A stretch of 24,158 nucleotides of DNA from Sphingobium sp. (GTDB taxonomy: Bacteria > Pseudomonadota > Alphaproteobacteria > Sphingomonadales > Sphingomonadaceae), in assembly GCA_030148625.1 (NCBI GenBank), contig JASBTC010000303.1:1-24158 (forward strand), written 5' to 3'. Made by a program: the position numbers and the translations under genes. Positions 6,863 through 14,173 of this stretch are shown piece after piece. Position 1 is the first letter of the stretch. Each line of letters begins with the position of its first letter. Below the pieces are notes generated by a model. The model was given only the letters and a program-made list of their open reading frames with translations, ran no database searches and had not been told where the DNA came from.

Positions 6863-8505
6863 CGACCAACCGATTCCAGATGCCGATGGATCGCCTGCAC
6901 GACCACCGATCCCTCCCCCACGCCCGACGCCACGCGCTTGACCGAACCCGAGCGGACGTCACCGACCGCGAAGATCCCCGGGCGTGTCGTCGCATAAGGC
7001 GATCCGCCATCGCCGGTGCAGACGAAGCCGGCATCGTCGAGATCGAGGCAATCGCCCAGCCAGTCGGTGCTGGGAACCGCACCGATCATGACGAAGAGCG
7101 CGCCGACCGGCTGTGCCCTCGCCTCGCCCGTCCGGCTATCGCACCAGGTGACCATGTCGAGCGACTGATCGCCGTGAAGCTCGGTGATCGCGCAATGGGT
7201 GTGCAATGTGATCCGGTCAGACGCCACGATCCGATCGATCAGATAGCTCGACATGGTTTCCGCCAGCCCGCGCGCGCGGACCAGCATGTGCACATGCGAC
7301 GCCGCGCGGGAGAGGAACATCGCGGCCTGGCCGGCGGAATTGCCGCCACCGACGACGACGACCGGCTGATCGGCGCACAGCCCGGCTTCCATCGCGGTCG
7401 CGGCATAATGGATCCCCGCACCCTCGAAGCGCGCATAGTCGGGCAGTTCGAGTTTTCTGTAGCGCGCACCGGTCGCGACCACCACGACACGCGCGCGGAC
7501 GGTCGCGCCGTCGGCCAAGGTAAGGCGATAGGGTTCGCTTTCGCCGGTGCACTCGAGCCCGGTCACTTCACGCGAAACGGCAAGCCGCGCGCCGAATTTC
7601 TGCGCCTGAACCTGGGCCCGGCCGGCCAGCGCCTGTCCGGATATGCCAGTGGGGAAGCCCAGATAATTCTCGATCTTGGAGCTGGTCCCTGCCTGCCCGC
7701 CCGGCGCAATGCCCTCGATCACGACGGTTTCCAGCCCCTCCGAAGCCGCATAGACGGCGGCGGCGAGACCGGCCGGCCCGGCGCCGACCACCGCAACGTC
7801 ATGGATGTGATCGGGGTCGATATGGATGGCAATGCCGATACAATCGGCGAGCGCATGGTTGCTCGGATTGCGCAGCACCCTGCCGTCGCAGATCACCACA
7901 GGCAATTCGTCGGCGCCCACGCCGAAATGCGCGAGGAAACGTGCGGCCTCGTCGTCCGTTTCGGTGTCGATCGTCCGATGAGGATAGGCGTTGCGCGTCA
8001 GGAAGCCGTTCAGGCGCACCATCTGGGCCGAATGGCCGGGGCCCACCAGAGTCACCCCGCCCTGCCCCTGCGACAAGAGGGCGACGCGACGCAGGATGAA
8101 GGCGCGCAGGATGATTTCGCCGATATCGGGCTCGGCGGTGATCAGCCGGCGGAAATCGGCGCGCGCCACGCGCAGAACGCGGGTGTCGCCGGCCGCACGG
8201 GCGGAGACCAGCGCCTTGGCATCGTTGAACATGGTGACTTCACCGGTGAACTGGCCGGCGCGATGCGACACGACGAGACGGACGGTGCCGCAATCGTCAT
8301 GGTCGAACACATTCACGCCGCCGTCGAGGATGACGAAGAATTCGCTGGTCCGGTCGCCGCGCCGGAACAGATATTCACCGTCGCCGACCGCCTCCTCCTT
8401 ACCAAAAGGCGCGATGCGCGTGATCATTTCGGCCGGCAGCACCGGAAATGTCTGGGCCTCGCGGGCAAGCGGGTCGCTGGGGTCGCGCTGGATCGATTCG
8501 CTCAT
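6859..8505 (-). CDS. FAD/NAD(P)H oxidoreductase with cyclic-nucleotide-binding-fold and thioredoxin-like domains
   Basis: The 548 residues carry three parts. Residues 21-130 have the cyclic-nucleotide-binding fold (GDGEYLFRRGDRTSEFFVILDG), but the Arg-Ser pair that holds the cAMP phosphate in CRP is not evident after GEVTMF. Residues 155-225 look like a thioredoxin/glutaredoxin-type fold (AYPHRTIDTETD, LPVVICDGRVLRNPSN) without a CxxC. Residues 235-548 are a TrxB-like reductase with GAGPAG (241-246) for FAD, GGGNSA (386-391) for NAD(P)H, and FAVGD (512-516). The CxxC of thioredoxin reductase is replaced by YAAT (367-370), so it cannot reduce thioredoxin in the usual way. It is soluble. A UBP-type zinc-finger gene starts 61 bases away on the other strand. 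The acceptor is unknown. Confidence 0.9.
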   Translation of the reverse strand: MSESIQRDPSDPLAREAQTFPVLPAEMITRIAPFGKEEAVGDGEYLFRRGDRTSEFFVILDGGVNVFDHDDCGTVRLVVSHRAGQFTGEVTMFNDAKALVSARAAGDTRVLRVARADFRRLITAEPDIGEIILRAFILRRVALLSQGQGGVTLVGPGHSAQMVRLNGFLTRNAYPHRTIDTETDDEAARFLAHFGVGADELPVVICDGRVLRNPSNHALADCIGIAIHIDPDHIHDVAVVGAGPAGLAAAVYAASEGLETVVIEGIAPGGQAGTSSKIENYLGFPTGISGQALAGRAQVQAQKFGARLAVSREVTGLECTGESEPYRLTLADGATVRARVVVVATGARYRKLELPDYARFEGAGIHYAATAMEAGLCADQPVVVVGGGNSAGQAAMFLSRAASHVHMLVRARGLAETMSSYLIDRIVASDRITLHTHCAITELHGDQSLDMVTWCDSRTGEARAQPVGALFVMIGAVPSTDWLGDCLDLDDAGFVCTGDGGSPYATTRPGIFAVGDVRSGSVKRVASGVGEGSVVVQAIHRHLESVGR

Positions 8506-8566
8506 CCCAGGAAGCCTAACGATCCGGTGCCTTGCAATCGAGCGGGCATTGCGCGACGCTCATGCC

Positions 8567-8866
8567 ATGTCCGGCTGCACGCATCTCGATCAGTTCGCCG
8601 ACGTCGCGCCCGGCACCGACGGCTGCGCCGAATGCCTGGCGCAGGGCGGCCGCTGGGTCCATCTGCGCATCTGCCGCGTGTGCGGCCATGTCGGCTGCTG
8701 CGACCAGTCGCCGGGGCGGCATGCGACCGCGCATTTCCACGAAACCGGCCATCCGGTCATGGAAAGCTACGATCCGCCCGATCCCTGGGGCTGGTGCTAT
8801 GTCGACGAAGTGATGATCGACCTCGGCGGATCGGTCACGCCGCATCCGGAGGGCTGGCGCTACTGA
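8567..8866 (+). CDS. UBP-type zinc-finger protein
   Basis: This 99-residue protein consists almost entirely of one zinc finger of the ubiquitin-hydrolase (UBP/ZnF-UBP) type. Likely zinc ligands include Cys4 and His6 at the start (SGCTHL), Cys20 and Cys23 (GCAEC), Cys36 and Cys39 (ICRVC), Cys44, and His52, His56, His58 and His62. In eukaryotes this fold grips the free C-terminal Gly-Gly of ubiquitin; bacterial members have no known ligand that I can name. The start at 8567 (ATGTCC) fits the usual N-terminus, but its ribosome binding site is weak and the open frame continues upstream. It is divergent from the flavoprotein gene across 61 bases, which suggests co-regulation. It converges on typA. 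Confidence 0.87.
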   Translation: MSGCTHLDQFADVAPGTDGCAECLAQGGRWVHLRICRVCGHVGCCDQSPGRHATAHFHETGHPVMESYDPPDPWGWCYVDEVMIDLGGSVTPHPEGWRY

Positions 8867-8936
8867 TCGCGCCGATGGATCCCTGGCAGCATCGCGACCG
8901 GGGGTCGGCCACGATGCTGCGGAATGTGCCTGTGCC

Positions 8937-10772
8937 TCAGGCGGCCTGCTTCGCCCGGCTGGCGCGCTTGCGCTCGTGCGGATCGAGGTAGCGCTTGCGC
9001 AGGCGGATCGACTTGGGAGTCACCTCCACCATCTCGTCATCGTCGATATAGGCGATCGCCTGTTCCAGCGTCAGCTTGCGCGGCGGAGTCAGGCGGATCG
9101 CATCGTCCTTGCCGCTCGCCCGGAAGTTGGTGAGCTGCTTGGACTTCATCGGATTGACTTCAAGGTCTTCCGGCTTGGCATTCTCACCGATGATCATGCC
9201 TTCGTACAGCGCTTCGCCGACGCCAACCATGAGGATGCCGCGCTCCTCGAGCGGGCCGAGCGCATAGGCATTGGCCTCACCCGCGCCGTTCGAGATCAGC
9301 ACGCCATTGGCGCGGCCTTCGATATTGCCCTTGTACGGCCCGTATTTCTCGAACAGCCGGTTCATGATGCCGGTGCCGCGCGTGTCGGACAGGAACTCGC
9401 CATGATAGCCGATCAGGCCGCGCGAGGGCGCGGAGAAGGTGATGCGCGTCTTGCCGCCGCCCGAGGGGCGCATATCGGTCAGTTCCGCCTTGCGGATCGA
9501 CATCTTCTCGACGACCGTACCCGAATATTCCTCGTCCACGTCGATCACGACGGTTTCATAAGGCTCTTCGCGGCCACCGGTCTCGCCATCGCGGAACAGC
9601 ACGCGCGGGCGGCTGATGCCGAGTTCGAAGCCCTCGCGGCGCATCGTCTCGATCAGCACGCCGAGCTGGAGCTCACCGCGGCCGGCGACTTCGAAGCTGT
9701 CCTTGTCCTCGGCTTCGGTCACCTTGATCGCGACGTTCGATTCGGCTTCGCGGAACAGGCGGTCGCGGATCATGCGCGACGTCACCTTGGTGCCTTCGCG
9801 GCCCGCCATCGGCGAATCATTGACCGCGAAGCGCATCGACAGCGTCGGCGGATCGATCGGCTGGGCGTGGAGCGGATCGCTGACCGAGGGATCGGCGATC
9901 GTGTTCGCGACGGTCGCGGTGGTGAGGCCGGCGATCGAGATGATGTCGCCTGCCTTCGCCTCGTCGACCGGAACGCGCTCCAGGCCGCGGAACGCCATGA
10001 TCTTCGAGGCACGGCCGGTCTCGACCACCTTGCCCTCGGGATCGAGCGCGTGGATCGGCATGTTGGTCTTCACCGAACCGGAGAAGACCAGGCCGGTGAG
10101 GATGCGGCCGAGGAAATTGTCGCGATCGAGCAAGGTCACGAGGAATTTGAACGGACCATCGGGATCGGCGGAAGGTGCCGGCACATGCTCGACGATCTTC
10201 TCGAACAACGGGGTCAGCGTACCTTCGCGCGCCAGCGGATCGTCGCTGGCATAGCCGTTGCGGCCCGAGGCGAAGAGCACCGGGAAATCGAGCTGTTCGT
10301 CGGTGGCGTCGAGGCTGACGAACAGGTCGAACACCTCGTCGAGCACTTCCTGGGTGCGTTCGTCGGCACGGTCGATCTTGTTGACGACGACGATCGGGCG
10401 CAGACCCAGCGCCAGCGCCTTGCCGGTGACGAATTTGGTCTGCGGCATCGCGCCTTCCGACGAATCGACCAGCAGGATCACGCCGTCGACCATCGAGAGG
10501 ATCCGCTCCACCTCACCACCGAAATCGGCGTGGCCGGGCGTGTCGACGATGTTGATGCGGGTCTTGTGCCCGTGATGGTCGTCCCACTCGATCGAAGTGC
10601 ACTTGGCGAGAATCGTGATTCCGCGCTCTTTTTCGAGGTCGTTCGAGTCCATCGCGCGCTCTTCGATCCGCTGATTGTCTCGGAACGTGCCGGACTGGCG
10701 GAAGAGTTGATCGACGAGAGTGGTCTTGCCATGATCGACGTGCGCGATGATGGCCACGTTACGGAGGCTCAT
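8937..10772 (-). CDS. typA: Ribosome-associated GTPase BipA/TypA
   Basis: This 611-residue translational GTPase of the EF-G family has the full length usual for BipA. It binds the 70S ribosome and helps 50S subunit assembly and growth under stress such as cold. The G motifs are clear: AHVDHGKT (10-17, P-loop), RGITI (switch I), DTPGH (G3) and NKID (G4). The EF-G-like domains II, III and V follow, then the BipA-specific C-terminal domain with NFRASGKDDA and the basic tail RLRKRYLDPHERKRASR. The ATG at 10772 starts MSLRNVAII, as is standard. It is a single gene that converges on the zinc-finger gene with a 70-base gap and no obvious hairpin. Nothing is missing from the protein. Confidence 0.98.
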   Translation of the reverse strand: MSLRNVAIIAHVDHGKTTLVDQLFRQSGTFRDNQRIEERAMDSNDLEKERGITILAKCTSIEWDDHHGHKTRINIVDTPGHADFGGEVERILSMVDGVILLVDSSEGAMPQTKFVTGKALALGLRPIVVVNKIDRADERTQEVLDEVFDLFVSLDATDEQLDFPVLFASGRNGYASDDPLAREGTLTPLFEKIVEHVPAPSADPDGPFKFLVTLLDRDNFLGRILTGLVFSGSVKTNMPIHALDPEGKVVETGRASKIMAFRGLERVPVDEAKAGDIISIAGLTTATVANTIADPSVSDPLHAQPIDPPTLSMRFAVNDSPMAGREGTKVTSRMIRDRLFREAESNVAIKVTEAEDKDSFEVAGRGELQLGVLIETMRREGFELGISRPRVLFRDGETGGREEPYETVVIDVDEEYSGTVVEKMSIRKAELTDMRPSGGGKTRITFSAPSRGLIGYHGEFLSDTRGTGIMNRLFEKYGPYKGNIEGRANGVLISNGAGEANAYALGPLEERGILMVGVGEALYEGMIIGENAKPEDLEVNPMKSKQLTNFRASGKDDAIRLTPPRKLTLEQAIAYIDDDEMVEVTPKSIRLRKRYLDPHERKRASRAKQAA

Positions 10773-10853
10773 TGACTGTTCCGATGCTTGGGAATGCGTT
10801 TCAGCGCGCGCCCATAGCCGATTTGCTGCGTTGCGGGAAGTGCCAGGCCGCGA

Positions 10854-11321
10854 TTAACCGCCTGCGCTGCGATTCAATCGTACGAGCGCGGTGTCCAGCG
10901 CCTGCAGGAAACGCGAACGATCGTCCTTCGAAAAGGGCGGCGGACCGCCGATATTGGCGCCGGCGCCGGCGCGCAGATCCGCCATGATCGCACGGGTGGC
11001 GATCGCGCCGCCGATGGAGTTGGCGGTGAACAGCTTGCCATTGGGCGCGATCACCGTCGCGCCGGCCTTGATGCAGCGATCAGCGAGCAGGATGTCGGCC
11101 GTCACCACCAGCGCAAGCGCGTCGGCCGCCTCCGCAATCCAGTCGTCCGCCGCATCGAAGCCGTCGCTGACGACGATGCGCGCGATCAATGGGTGATCGG
11201 GCACGCGCAGATGCGCGTTGCTGACGATGGTGACGGGCACATCGAGCCGCCAGGCGACACGATAGATCTCGTCCTTCACCGGACAGGCATCGGCGTCGAC
11301 GAGGATGCGAACCTTGGACAT
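10854..11321 (-). CDS. yaiI: YaiI/YqxD family (DUF188) protein
   Basis: This 155-residue cytosolic protein belongs to the UPF0178/DUF188 family (E. coli YaiI, Bacillus YqxD), which has a PIN/NYN-like nuclease fold by structural similarity. The family marks are present: VDADACPVKDEIYRVA near the N-terminus, VVSDGFDAADDWIAEAA with conserved acidic residues, LVVTADILLADRCIKAGA, and the C-terminal SIGGAIATRAIMADLR followed by GGPPPFSKDDRSRF. The clustered Asp residues suit a metal-dependent nuclease site, but no substrate has been shown to my knowledge. The start at 11321 (MSKVRILVDADAC) is the family's usual one; the open frame running further upstream is spurious. It is divergent from telA and is followed by typA in the same direction after an 81-base gap. 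Confidence 0.93.
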   Translation of the reverse strand: MSKVRILVDADACPVKDEIYRVAWRLDVPVTIVSNAHLRVPDHPLIARIVVSDGFDAADDWIAEAADALALVVTADILLADRCIKAGATVIAPNGKLFTANSIGGAIATRAIMADLRAGAGANIGGPPPFSKDDRSRFLQALDTALVRLNRSAGG

Positions 11322-11457
11322 CCGCGCGCTATGGCCCCTTGCGGATGGACGCCGCAAGCCTCTCGGCGACGACGATCGGGATTCTCGCGCACCGTCATGC
11401 TTGAACAACACAGCGTTTCCCTCCATCTTGCGCGTGCAAGGGCAGGAGGTTTTTTGA

Positions 11458-12663
11458 ATGGCTACCGAAACTTTGGTCGCGGACGAACTCAAGTTGACCG
11501 CACCCGAGCCCGTTGCGCCGATTGCCGCAGAAAAGGCGGCCGGGCTCGTCCCCATCGAGGACGACAAGAAATCCAAGCTCGACGAGAAAGTGGACAGCTT
11601 CATCGCCGATCTGGTCGCGCAGGACGCGAACAGCCCGGAATTCGGCGCCAAGGTGGACCAGATCACCAATATGGGCCGCAAGGAGATCATGGAGGCCGCG
11701 GGCCAGTCCAACCGCTTCCTTGATCGCCCCGTGCGCGCAATGGACCAGGAAAGCGGCGTCGGCGCCGACCTGGCCGAACTGCGCCGGACGATCGAGGATC
11801 TCGATCCCAGCACCAAGGGCGACCTGATGGCGCCGCGCAAGCTGTTCGGGATCATTCCGTTCGGATCGAAGATCCGCAATTATTTCGACGGCTATAAATC
11901 CGCCCAGAGCCACATCTCGACGATCCTGGTGCGGCTTGCCAATGGCAAGGACGAGTTGCTGAAGGACAATGCAGCGATCTCGGTCGAGCGCCAGAATCTC
12001 TGGGCGGCGATGGGCCGCCTCGAGCAGATGATCCATATTTCCAAGGCAATGGATGCCAAGCTCGAAGACAAGGCGATGGAGCTGGAATCGACCGATCCGG
12101 CCAAGGCCAAGGCGATCAAGGAGTCCGCGCTATTCTACGTGCGCCAGCGCACGCAGGATCTGCTGACCCAGATGGCGGTGACAGTGCAGGGTTATCTCGC
12201 CCTCGATCTGGTCAAGAAGAACAATGTCGAGCTGGTCAAGGGCGTCGACCGCGCATCGACGACCACGGTCGGTGCGCTGCGCACCGCGGTGACGGTGGCG
12301 CAGGCGCTCACCAACCAGCGGCTCGTGCTCGAACAGATCACCGCGCTCAACACCACCACCGCCAACATCATCGACGGCACCGGCGAGATGCTGAAGAACC
12401 AGACCGCGCGGATCCACGAACAGGCGGCGGCGAGCACGATTCCGCTCGAAACGCTCCAGCGCGCGTTCCAGAACATCTACGACACGATGGACAATATCGA
12501 CACCTTCAAGCTGAAGGCGCTCGATTCGATGAAGCAGACGGTGACCACATTGTCGAGCGAGGTCGAGAAATCGAGAGGCTATATCGCCCGCGCCGAGGGT
12601 GCGGCCCAGGCCTCGGCATCGGGCGGCGGCGCTGCATCGCCACTGACCGCGCTGGAGGGGTGA
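11458..12663 (+). CDS. telA: TelA/KlaA-family toxic-anion resistance protein
   Basis: This 401-residue, mostly helical cytosolic protein matches the TelA family (plasmid tellurite-resistance KlaA/TelA; Bacillus YaaN). Conserved stretches include IPFGSKIRNYFDGYKSAQSH, LVRLANGKDELLKDNAAI, LWAAMGRLEQMI, and the C-terminal VAQALTNQRLVLEQITALN followed by LEQIT-type coils. The acidic first 60 residues are variable. The family is linked to resistance to tellurite, lantibiotics and membrane stress; the mechanism is not known. The start is well set: AGGAGG lies 8 bases before the ATG. A small CTTGC-GCGT-GCAAG hairpin (11427-11440) just before that site may affect translation. The XpaC-like gene begins 4 bases after its stop, forming an operon in the same order partners as xpaC-yaaN in Bacillus. 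Confidence 0.92.
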   Translation: MATETLVADELKLTAPEPVAPIAAEKAAGLVPIEDDKKSKLDEKVDSFIADLVAQDANSPEFGAKVDQITNMGRKEIMEAAGQSNRFLDRPVRAMDQESGVGADLAELRRTIEDLDPSTKGDLMAPRKLFGIIPFGSKIRNYFDGYKSAQSHISTILVRLANGKDELLKDNAAISVERQNLWAAMGRLEQMIHISKAMDAKLEDKAMELESTDPAKAKAIKESALFYVRQRTQDLLTQMAVTVQGYLALDLVKKNNVELVKGVDRASTTTVGALRTAVTVAQALTNQRLVLEQITALNTTTANIIDGTGEMLKNQTARIHEQAAASTIPLETLQRAFQNIYDTMDNIDTFKLKALDSMKQTVTTLSSEVEKSRGYIARAEGAAQASASGGGAASPLTALEG

Positions 12664-12667
12664 TCCG

Positions 12668-13384
12668 ATGACCGATGTCGACCGCCAGATCGAGCGGTCC
12701 AGCGAGCTGCTTCACCGCCTCTCGCCCCAGGCGCAGCGGCTTGCCCACCGCGCCCGCCAGCGCAAGCGCGCCTTCCTCGTCAAGAAGGTCGGGCGCATCG
12801 TCATGGCCGGCGGCGCGATCCTGATCGCGTCGGTGATCTTCGGTCTCGCCGTGGGGCCGATCGGCGACAGCGGCTTCCTCGTCGCGCTCGGCCTGTTCGT
12901 CCTCGCCGCGCTCGCGCTGCTGATCTATCCGCATTATCCCGAGGCGAGCACCGAGACGCTGGTCAACACCGACCTCAAATATCTGCCCGCGCAGACCGAG
13001 GTCTGGCTGTCCAGCCAACGCAAGGCGCTCCCCGCCCCCGCCGCCAACCAGCTCGACCAGATCGGGCTGCGGCTCGAGACGCTGGGCCCGCAGCTCCAGA
13101 CGCTCGATCCGCGCGAACCGGCGGCGCAGGAAGTGCGCAAAATCCTGACCGAGCATCTTCCCGATCTGGTCAACGGCTATAAGCGCGTGCCCGAACCGCT
13201 GCGGCGCGAACGCCAGTCGAACGGCCGGACGCCCGACCAGCAGCTGGCCGAAGGGCTCAAGCTGATCGACGAGGAGATTGCAGAGATGACGCGCAATATC
13301 GCCGCGGGCGACCTCGACTCGCTGGCGACCCAGGGCAAGTTCCTGGAGCTGAAATATCGCGATCCCGAGGGCATGGGCGACTAG
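12668..13384 (+). CDS. XpaC-like membrane protein
   Basis: This 238-residue protein has a basic N-terminal helix, two adjacent membrane helices (about residues 43-62 and 68-88), and a cytosolic helical domain of about 150 residues. The C-terminal part, with LTEHLPDLVNGYKRVPEPL then LIDEEIAEMTRNIAAGDLDSLATQGKFLELKY, resembles the end of XpaC (the family named for 5-bromo-4-chloroindolyl phosphate hydrolysis). In those proteins a LPT...LLEKY helix precedes a similar hairpin. XpaC is a common operon partner of TelA. I therefore call it XpaC-like, mainly on topology, the C-terminal pattern and its place 4 bases behind telA. The hydrolase name is historical and should not be taken as function. It probably anchors TelA to the membrane; that is inference. 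Confidence 0.65.
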   Translation: MTDVDRQIERSSELLHRLSPQAQRLAHRARQRKRAFLVKKVGRIVMAGGAILIASVIFGLAVGPIGDSGFLVALGLFVLAALALLIYPHYPEASTETLVNTDLKYLPAQTEVWLSSQRKALPAPAANQLDQIGLRLETLGPQLQTLDPREPAAQEVRKILTEHLPDLVNGYKRVPEPLRRERQSNGRTPDQQLAEGLKLIDEEIAEMTRNIAAGDLDSLATQGKFLELKYRDPEGMGD

Positions 13385-13411
13385 GATCCAACGGGTTCAA
13401 ACACCCGACAT

Positions 13412-13439
13412 TGTCATTCCCGCGAAAGCGGGAATGACA
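13412..13439. repeat. Perfect palindromic repeat with GAAA tetraloop
   Basis: TGTCATTCCCGC (13412-13423) and GCGGGAATGACA (13428-13439) form a perfect 12-bp stem closed by a GAAA tetraloop. It lies 27 bases past the XpaC-like stop, in the 158-base gap before yqiJ. The core matches 1535-1549. This sequence is a familiar dispersed intergenic repeat in sphingomonads. It could end or protect the telA transcript; no T run follows. Confidence 0.85.
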
Positions 13440-13542
13440 CAAGATGAGTGAATCCAGCCGGATCGGTCGATGCGATAGCCGGAGTCGGGAATCGCTTTGA
13501 GAATCAGCTCGTCGCCCTTTAGTCTCACCCCAACCGGGAGAG

Positions 13543-14169
13543 ATGATGGCATCGGCATTGGCGTTCATGGTGGCAGGCGACAATATCGTCTTCACGTCCG
13601 CGCTCGTCCTGATGCTCCTGATCGGCGTGGTCGAGGCGATCGGGCTGGGCGGAAGCGCAATCAGTCTCGATTCGCACGCCGATCTCGATGGCGATCTGCT
13701 CGGCTGGCTTGGCGTCGGGCGGCTGCCGTTGCTCGTGCTGCTGGTGGTCTTCCTCTGCCTGTTCGGCGTGATCGGCCTCTCGCTCCAGCAACTCGCGGTT
13801 TCGCTCACCGACGACACGCTTTCGCCCTGGCTCGCGGGCAGTGCCGCCGCCGTCGCCGCATTGCCGGCGACCGGCCTGCTTTCCCGACCGCTGGCGCGCA
13901 TCCTGCCACGCGACGAAACCACGGCGGTTTCGATCGACAGCCTGGTGGGGCGTAGCGCCGTCATCGTCACCGGCCGCGCGTTCCAGGGATCGCCGGCACG
14001 GGCGCGCGTTTTCGATCATCATGGCCAGGCGCATTACGTCATGGCCGAGCCCGATAATGCCGGGCAAAGCTTCGCGGAGGGGGAGGACATCATCCTCGTC
14101 CGCCGCGAGGATCATGTTTTCCGCGCGATCAGCGCCGGACGCTCACTTCTCCCACAGCTGGATCCATGA
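13543..14169 (+). CDS. yqiJ: YqiJ family inner-membrane protein
   Basis: The 208 residues have membrane helices at about 15-35, 58-82 and 94-115, then a soluble C-terminal OB-fold-like domain (about 125-205, with IDSLVGRSAVIVTGRAFQGSPARARVFD). This is the layout of E. coli YqiJ, an NfeD-related partner of the flotillin-like YqiK. NfeD-type proteins couple to flotillins to organise membrane microdomains. Two ATGs stand in tandem at 13543 and 13546; GGGAGAG just upstream suits the second slightly better, and the difference is one residue. Its stop is followed by the yqiK ATG after 4 bases, so the pair is co-transcribed and probably translationally coupled. Confidence 0.88.
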   Translation: MMASALAFMVAGDNIVFTSALVLMLLIGVVEAIGLGGSAISLDSHADLDGDLLGWLGVGRLPLLVLLVVFLCLFGVIGLSLQQLAVSLTDDTLSPWLAGSAAAVAALPATGLLSRPLARILPRDETTAVSIDSLVGRSAVIVTGRAFQGSPARARVFDHHGQAHYVMAEPDNAGQSFAEGEDIILVRREDHVFRAISAGRSLLPQLDP

Positions 14170-14173
14170 CCCC

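Noticed and set aside
6820..8991. A 723-codon open frame on the + strand opposite the flavoprotein gene
   Set aside because: It runs through the flavoprotein and zinc-finger genes in another frame, has no ribosome binding site at its start, and shows no domain.
8976..10775. A 599-codon open frame opposite typA
   Set aside because: BipA/TypA is unmistakable on the other strand; this frame is its shadow.
11322..11879. Upstream extension of the YaiI frame to 341 codons
   Set aside because: The extra part overlaps the well-supported telA gene on the other strand, and the family always starts at MSKVRILVDADAC-like sequence.
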